DNA from: Leptodactylus fallax
Lineage: Eukaryota; Chordata; Amphibia; Anura; Leptodactylidae
Reading direction: 5' to 3'
Length of the DNA stretch: 64,000 nt
NCBI GenBank assembly: GCA_947044405.1
Contig: CAMRHE010000012.1
Location: forward strand, 8,552,001-8,616,000
The notes under the pieces were generated by a model, which was given only the letters and a program-made list of their open reading frames with translations, was not told the DNA's origin and made no database searches. Positions 59,074-64,000 of the stretch are shown here, piece after piece (position 1 is the stretch's first letter; the number at the start of each line of letters is the position of its first letter). The position numbers were made by a program, and so were the translations under genes.

Positions 59074-59816
59074 TTAACCCTTCCCCAACATCCGCTGTAA
59101 TAGTACAGCGGATGCCGGGTATTTAAATATGGCAGCCGCACAGGAGCTGAGCAGCCACCATAGCTGCTGGGTCTCTGCTGTATTATACAGCAGAGACCCG
59201 GCGCTAATGCTTGTGATCATGTCCCCATTTTCCCGGCGGCGCATACAAATGATGGTATTTTGAAATGAATTAGCATTGTAATGCATTGCATTAGTGATCA
59301 TACCACCTAGGGTTCTAGATCTCTAGGGGGTCTAATAAAGTGTAAAAAAAAAAACTAAAAAAAAATGTAAAAAGAATTAAAAGTTCAAATCTTTTACCTA
59401 GAATACATATAAAAGTAAGAAATTACTGTGAAACACATACACACTAGGTATCCCTGTATCCGAAAAACAAAAACAAACTTCTAAAAATATTTTTCCCATA
59501 CAGTGAACGCTGTAGCAGGAAAAAAAAATCAAAAGTGCCGTTTTTTCACTGTTTTGATAAAAAGTGATCAAAGCAATAGACATTCCCCCAAAACAGTATA
59601 ACTAAAAAGTACACCTGGCCACTCCATTCTCAATTTGTTTCCAGCTTCCCAGTATATTGTACAAAATAATAAATGGTACCATTATGAAGAACAATTTGTC
59701 CCACAAACAATAAGCCTTCATATGGCTCTGTGAATGGAAAAATAAAAATGTTATGGGTTTTGGAAGGTGGGGAGTCAAAAATGAAAATTGAAACATGCCA
59801 CCGGAGGGAAGGTTAC
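59074..59816. mobile_element. Non-autonomous piggyBac-like element (TTAACCCTTCCC ends)
   Basis: TTAACCCTTCCCCAACATCC at 59074 is mirrored by GGAGGGAAGGTTAC at 59803-59816 (target TTAA now TTAC). The subterminal hairpin ATCCGCTGTAATAGTACAGCGGAT is strong, and a second hairpin pairs GGGTCTCTGCTGTAT with ATACAGCAGAGACCC (59169-59199). No transposase. A right-end relative lies at 63765-63960. Confidence 0.75.
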
Positions 59817-59878
59817 ATTTTGTTTGTTAAATACATACAAACTGATGTTCTAACAGCAAAACCCTGATTCCACCTCCA

Positions 59879-60160
59879 CTAATCTGAAAAATCTCAGTTT
59901 ACTTAATGGGTTTTTCTCTGCTTACTCAATAAACATGTGGCAAAGTCTGCTAATCTGAAAAATCTCAGTTTTTTAAGGGGAGGTTTCTTGCTCAAGCCAA
60001 GAAACAGTCTTGCAGCCTGTGCTAATCTGAAAAATCTCCGTTTCTTAAGGGGTTTGCTTTCTCACCCAATAAATAGTGTGAGGCAGCCTGCTAATCTGAA
60101 TCTCCATTTGTTAAGGGTTTTTTGTTTTTTTTTGGTTACCCAATATACATACAAACTGCT
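59879..60160. repeat. About 71-bp tandem repeat, four units
   Basis: CTAATCTGAAAAATCTCAGTTT starts at 59879, 59950, 60022 (CCGTTT) and 60091 (shortened), spaced 69-72 bp. Each unit continues TTAAGGGG..TTTCT..CTC..CCAATAAACA..TGTGGCAGCCTG. The 90-residue frame across it (59937-60209, repeating NLKNL.FLRG) reflects the repeat; I do not call it a gene. Confidence 0.85.
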
Positions 60161-60815
60161 GACTGATACAGTTCTAGTCTATTACTTACTGACCAGGTCA
60201 CCCTTTTAGTGTTTTTACTGCTTTGCTATTTTTCTTGAAATTGTTTTTTTGTAAAGGGATGATTTGATCATGAGTCAGGCTTCTGTGTGTTCCTCCTCAT
60301 CTAGTGTTGTAACATGTAATTTACAGAAGGGCCCTTCTGGACTTTTAACCATGTCTCCATCTTCTTCACTGACACAGATCTCATTCCCTGGTAGTGATGT
60401 GACACCTGCTGAGAAAGCTATTTTTCTTAGTCAGAGCAGTCTTAACTGTGACCCCATGGAATTCTAGGCCAATAGGTTAGAGCAGTGAAAGGAGCCATCC
60501 CACTTTGCCAGGGGAGTTTAAAGCTTGTCCAGCCTCAAGTACAATGTCCGAGAGAGTGTTCAGTGCCGCCGGGGGCATTGTAATACCTAGAGGGACCAAA
60601 CTGTCCACCGCTAGCATGGAAAAATTACTTTTGTCAAAATCAATTAGGTCTTTTCTCACCCCAGAGTATAATGTTCAGAGGCCCAGGGGAGGTGAATTAT
60701 ATCAGTGGGTATATAGATGAGACATTTGTGGAAAGGATATGATCGGTTAGATCGGTCCAACCAAAGCAGAATCAGGTCATGTAGTCGCCTATATGTTGCA
60801 GCCATGTATAACTAA
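60161..60815. other. No gene confirmed; two weak reading frames
   Basis: 60264-60467 and 60505-60720 are open on the plus strand. The second reads ...KACPASSTMSERVFSAAGGI..IPRGTKLSTASMEKLLL..KS. The words 'ASSTMSERVFSAAG...R..L....MEKLL' resemble the C-terminal dimerisation region of hAT transposases (typically 'SS..SERVFSAAG.I....R..L....VE.LLFL..N'). This is a plausible hAT transposase remnant. Confidence 0.45.
60505..60720 (+). pseudogene. Probable hAT transposase C-terminal (dimerisation) remnant
   Basis: FKACPASSTMSERVFSAAGG, then IVIPRGTKLSTASMEKLLL and SKSIRSF match the arrangement of the hAT family dimerisation domain: a Ser-Glu-Arg-x-Phe-Ser motif, a following Arg-x-x-Leu, then a Glu-Lys-Leu-Leu near the end. 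The frame begins without a recognisable BED zinc finger or catalytic RNase H-like core, and I see no hAT ends around it. If correct, it is the only trace in the window of a hAT enzyme, the class that would have moved the non-autonomous elements at 3059, 10943 and 37996, though not necessarily from the same subfamily. Identified from the motif alone. Confidence 0.6.
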
Positions 60816-61269
60816 GGCTAAGTTCACATCTGCATCGGAGTCTCCAGAAATCGATGAACATCGGCAGAGACAAAAGTCCTGCATGGAGAAATTTTCTCTC
60901 CACCAATTTCAAGAGGACCTTTCACATCCTCTGGCACCTGCGGCACCGTCAGCTTTGACGGTACGTGCCCGAGTGCTGGAGGTATCTCTTCACCAGAGAT
61001 CAGAAGGGCGGGCCTTACTGCTCACTATCATCACTGGATGGTAAGGAACGCCCCCTCTGACAGTACAATGCTATGACACAGAGCAGTAAGGCCCTCCTGG
61101 AGAGATATCTGTGCCAAAACTAGCGGCACTGATATCTCCAGCACCCGAGTGCACATTGGGAAAACTGACAGTGCGCTGAATTCTAGCGGTATATGATACT
61201 GCGAGTGCCAGGGGATGTGAAAGCTCCTCTTTCAGTTTTGAAACGGCCGAAGCAGATGTGAACCTAGCC
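60816..61269. mobile_element. Fold-back MITE (GGCTAAGTTCACATCTGC ends)
   Basis: The left end GGCTAAGTTCACATCTGC and right end GCAGATGTGAACCTAGCC are inverted repeats. Inner arms also pair: GAGGACCTTTCACATCCTCTGG with CCAGGGGATGTGAAAGCTCCTC. It is related to the nested MITE at 43786-43967 but longer. The 4-bp flanks here (CTAA and AAAG) do not match. Confidence 0.75.
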
Positions 61270-61798
61270 AAAGAGTTTTCAATTCATTTTAAAATTACAG
61301 TTTTTATCTGGCCTTCATCGTTTACATATATAGCAAGAATCTTAGGAAATGTATTGCTGATCATCCTGACAAATATAATGCAAAACTGCAGTAAACACTG
61401 ACAACATAGCAAAGCAAATACAGTGGGTACAGAAAGTATTCAGACCCCTTTAAATTTTCCACTCTTTGTTTCATTGCAGCCATTTGCTAAAAGCAAAAAA
61501 GTTCATTTTATTTCTTATTAATATACACTCAGCACCCCATCTTGACAGAAAAAAAACAGAAATGTAGATATTTTTGCAAATTTATTAAAAAAGAAAATCT
61601 GAAATATTACGTGGTCATAAGTATTCAGACCCTTTGCTGTGACACTCATATTTAACTCACATGCTGTACATTTCCTTCTGATCCTCCTTGAGATGGTTCT
61701 ACTCCTTCATTGGAGTCCAGCTGTGTTTTATTAAACTGATTGGACTTGATTAGGAAAGGCACACACCTGTCTATATAAGACCTTACAACTCACAGTGC

Positions 61799-62964
61799 AT
61801 GTCAGAGCAAATGAGAATCATGAGGTCAAAGGAACTGCCCAAGGAGCTCAGAGACAGAATTGTGGCAAGGCACAGATCTGGCCATGGTTACAAAAGAATT
61901 TCTGCAGCACTCAAGGTTCCTAAGAGCACAGTGGCCTCCATAATCCTTAAATGGAACAAGTTTGGGACGACCAGAACTCTTCCTAGACCTCGCCGTCCAG
62001 CCAAACTGAGCAATCGTGGGAGAAGAGCCTTGGTGAGAGAGGTAAAGAAGAACCCAAAGATCACTGTGGCTGAGCTCCAGAGATGCAGTAGGGAGATGGG
62101 AGAAAGGTTCACAAAGTCAAGTATCACTGCAGCCCTTCACCAGTCGGGGCTATATGGCAGAGTGGCCTGAAAGAAGCCTCTCCTCAGTGCAAGACATATG
62201 AAAGCCCGCATAGAGTTTGCCAAAAAAACACATGAAGGACTCCCAGACTATGAGAAATAAGATTCTCTGGTCTGATGAGACGAAGATTGAACTTTTTCAT
62301 GTTAATTCTAAGCGGTATGTGTAGAGAAAACCAGGCCCTGCTCATCACCTGCCCAATACAATCCCAATAGTGAAACATGGTGGTGGCAGCATCATGCTAT
62401 GGGGGTGTTTTGCAGCTGCAGGGACAGGACGACTGGTTGCAATTGAAGGAAAGATGAATGCGGCCAAGTACAGAGATATCCTGGAAGAAAACCTCTTCCA
62501 GAGTGCTCTGGACCTCAGACTGGGCCGAAGGTTCACCTTCCAACAAGACAATGACCCTAAGCACACAGCTAAAATAACAAAGGAGTGGCTTCAGAACAAC
62601 TCTGTGACCATTCTTCACTGGCCCAGCCAGAGCCCTGACCTCAACCCAATTGAGCATCTCTGGAGAGACCTGAAAATGGCTGTCCACCAACGTTCACCAT
62701 CCAACCTGACGGAACTGGAGAGGATCTGCAAGAAAAAAGGGCAGAGGATCCCCAAATCCAGATGTGAAAAACTTGTTGCATCATTCCCAAGAAGACTCAT
62801 GGCTGTACTAGCTCACCTTGGAACATTCCTGTACATGTTGTATTTGTATTTGTATCTGCTTATCTTATCTTTGCTGCTGTAACACACTGAATTTCCCCAC
62901 TGTGGGACTATTAAAGGACTATTATTATTATTATTATTAAAAGGGTGATTCTACTCAATACTGA
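61799..62964 (+). pseudogene. Tc1 transposase pseudogene (stops, frameshift, LINE insertion)
   Basis: Starts at ATG 61799 (MSEQMRIMRSKELPKELRDR). A helix-turn-helix (GYKRISAALKVPKSTVASII), a linker region (RPRRPAKLS) and the second DNA-binding domain follow, to GLYGRVA and a TGA at 62168. A frameshift lies between about 62220 and 62256. The sequence then continues [12 protein letters not shown] (first Asp), a TAG in place of Trp after [26 protein letters not shown] (second Asp) and [11 protein letters not shown] (Glu, 34-residue spacing). The last residues (LMAVLA, then QKGDSTQY and a stop at 62962-62964) are separated by the LINE insertion. All catalytic residues remain encoded, but the frame is broken at least four times. 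Confidence 0.93.
62816..62938 (+). mobile_element. Tail-only LINE insertion (copy 3)
   Basis: CCTTGGAACATTCCTGTACATG through CTGAATTTCCCCACTGTGGG to AAAGGACTATTATTATTATT matches the last 120 bp of the LINEs at 9650 and 53789. The interrupted Tc1 sequence is GCTCA before and AAAGGGTG after. The LINE source also carries CTCA just upstream of CCTTGG, so the 5' junction shows microhomology. Plus orientation relative to the LINE. Confidence 0.9.
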
Positions 62965-63212
62965 GCAAAGGGTCTGTCATGTGAGATTTCAGTTTTTCTT
63001 TTTTAATAAATTTGTAAAAATATCTACATTTTTGTTTTTTTTCTGTCAAGATGGGGTGCTGAGTATACATTCATGAGAAATAAAATGAACTTTTTTGCTT
63101 TTAGCAAATGGCTGCAATGAAACAAAGAGTGAAAAATTTAAAAGGGTCTGAATATTTTCCATACCCACTGTATATATGAAATTCTGGTTCAAGTTTTGGA
63201 TAATATAACATG

Positions 63213-63400
63213 TAAAACACACAGACACAAGACAGAACATGTATACACGCACATACAGACACAAGACAAAACATGTACACACACAGACACAGACACAAGA
63301 CAGAACATATATATACACACACAGACCGAACACGTACACAGACACACAGACAGACACAAGACAAAACGTGTATACACACACACAGACACACACAGAACAT

Positions 63401-63433
<33 letters not shown>
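63213..63433. repeat. Compound CA/ACAG microsatellite
   Basis: Imperfect ACACAGACACAAGACAGAAC units grade into a pure (CA)n tract at about 63400-63430. Several Cys/Val-rich or Thr/His-rich reading frames on both strands over this tract are artefacts. Confidence 0.95.
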
Positions 63434-63434
<1 letters not shown>

Positions 63435-64000
63435 GACACAGCACATACCTGGAGCCAAGTCAGGGACTGATTACATTGGGCTGCAGCATCCCAATGTAGT
63501 TGATCATCCCCTGCAGTGCAAGACTCTGTGAGAGGAGGAGGAGCTGTCAACCTATGCGAAACTTGGTAAGTGAGAGAGGGGAGAGAGGCAGTCAGCACCC
63601 AGTAGCCCAGTGGGCCCTCTCAGGAGCTTGGGTCCCCGGGTGCTGATTCACAGCTAATGGTGCTCAAGTCAGAGGGCCAATTAAGTTGTGGGAGCCCTGG
63701 GCCCAGTACCCCCCCCCCCCCCAACTTACTGTCATCTGTCATACAAATGTAGATTTTCTCCAATTTCACCCCATTCTGATTTTTTTCCAGCTTCCCAGTA
63801 CATTGCACAGAATATTAATTGGTACCATTTGAAAGTACAATTTGCCCCGCAAACATTAAGCTCTCATATGAATCTGTGAATGGAAAAATAAAAAAAAAAG
63901 TTATCGTGTTTGGAAGCCAGAGAGTCAAAATACGAAAAATGAGTGTGGCAGGAAGTGATAAAAAGGTGTCTGTCAGCTCCAAAATACTTCCCAAACCTCC
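63434..64000. mobile_element. Fragments of a hAT-like repeat and the TTAACCCTTCCC element
   Basis: 63595-63720 (CAGTGGGCCCTCTCAGGAGC, CTTGGGTCCCCGGGTGCTG, GTTGTGGGAGCCCTGGGCCC) resembles the interior of a hAT MITE. A C run lies at 63710-63722. 63765-63960 (GATTTTTTTCCAGCTTCCCAG, TGTGAATGGAAAAATAAAAA, GTTTGGAAGCCAGAGAGTC) matches the right part of 59074-59816. No gene seen up to the window end. Confidence 0.5.

Larger units (their letters stand above)
61419..63172 (+). mobile_element. Full-length Tc1 transposon (family E) interrupted by a LINE tail
   Basis: TA at 61419-61420 and 63171-63172 flank inverted ends CAGTGGGTACAGAAAGTATT / AATATTTTCCATACCCACTG. The arms are about 200 bp, including CATTTGCTAAAAGCAAAAAAG and AGCACCCCATCTTGACAG. 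The 5' leader has TCTATATAAGACC at 61771-61783. The transposase is on the plus strand and broken. A 5'-truncated LINE copy at 62816-62938 lies within the last codons. Length without it is about 1.63 kb. Confidence 0.95.

Noticed and set aside
63046..63598. Cys/Val-rich frames on the minus strand resembling membrane or secreted peptides
   Set aside because: Generated by the CA/ACAG microsatellite.

Overview
The window looks like intergenic or intronic DNA from a frog. I infer an anuran, probably neobatrachian. The evidence is the mix of repeats: fold-back elements ending in TTAAAGGRR (the T2/Kolobok signature known from Xenopus), piggyBac-like elements starting TTAACCCCTTAAGG, several Tc1 families, non-autonomous hAT elements, and LINE fragments with ATT-rich tails. 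No host protein-coding exon, tRNA, rRNA or CRISPR array could be supported. Every recognisable coding sequence belongs to a transposon and every one is broken.

Layout. 1-600 is a 36-bp minisatellite. 2353-6477 is a four-level nest: a fold-back repeat holds a 3.05-kb hAT element (3059-6108, 8-bp target duplication), which holds a TTAA-flanked fold-back (3759-5281), which holds a Tc1 element (3905-4839). 7912-10492 holds a T2-like MITE, a second TTAA fold-back split by a SINE-like insertion, a degraded hAT copy and a truncated LINE. 10943-14111 is a second hAT element (CAGTGTCGGACTGG ends) full of T2-like MITEs and a 31-bp minisatellite. 15208-16842 is a near full-length Tc1-type element with DD38E spacing. 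18.5-19.05 kb, 21.0-21.6 kb and 22.0-23.9 kb hold more fold-backs and a 5'-truncated Tc1 element. 24.8-27.4 kb holds two T2-like MITEs, one a near-perfect palindrome. 29014-30624 is a fourth Tc1 element.

33.1-35.0 kb has a Tc1 end in a TA microsatellite and an unclassified retroelement-like block. 37996-39770 is a third hAT element (CAGGGGTAGGCAACC ends) with the same internal module as the second. 43466-44028 is a MITE inside which another MITE sits. 45071-48242 is a 3.2-kb piggyBac-like element without a coding region. 48.2-53.8 kb and 54.7-59.0 kb look mostly single-copy. 53789-54647 is a second LINE copy. 59074-61269 has a piggyBac-like element, a 71-bp tandem repeat and a MITE. 61419-63172 is a fifth Tc1 element, interrupted by a LINE tail. 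63213-63433 is CA-rich.

No genes work together here. The biological content is the insertion history, and a recurring 'CRE + GC-rich core + splice donor' block carried by unrelated non-autonomous transposons.
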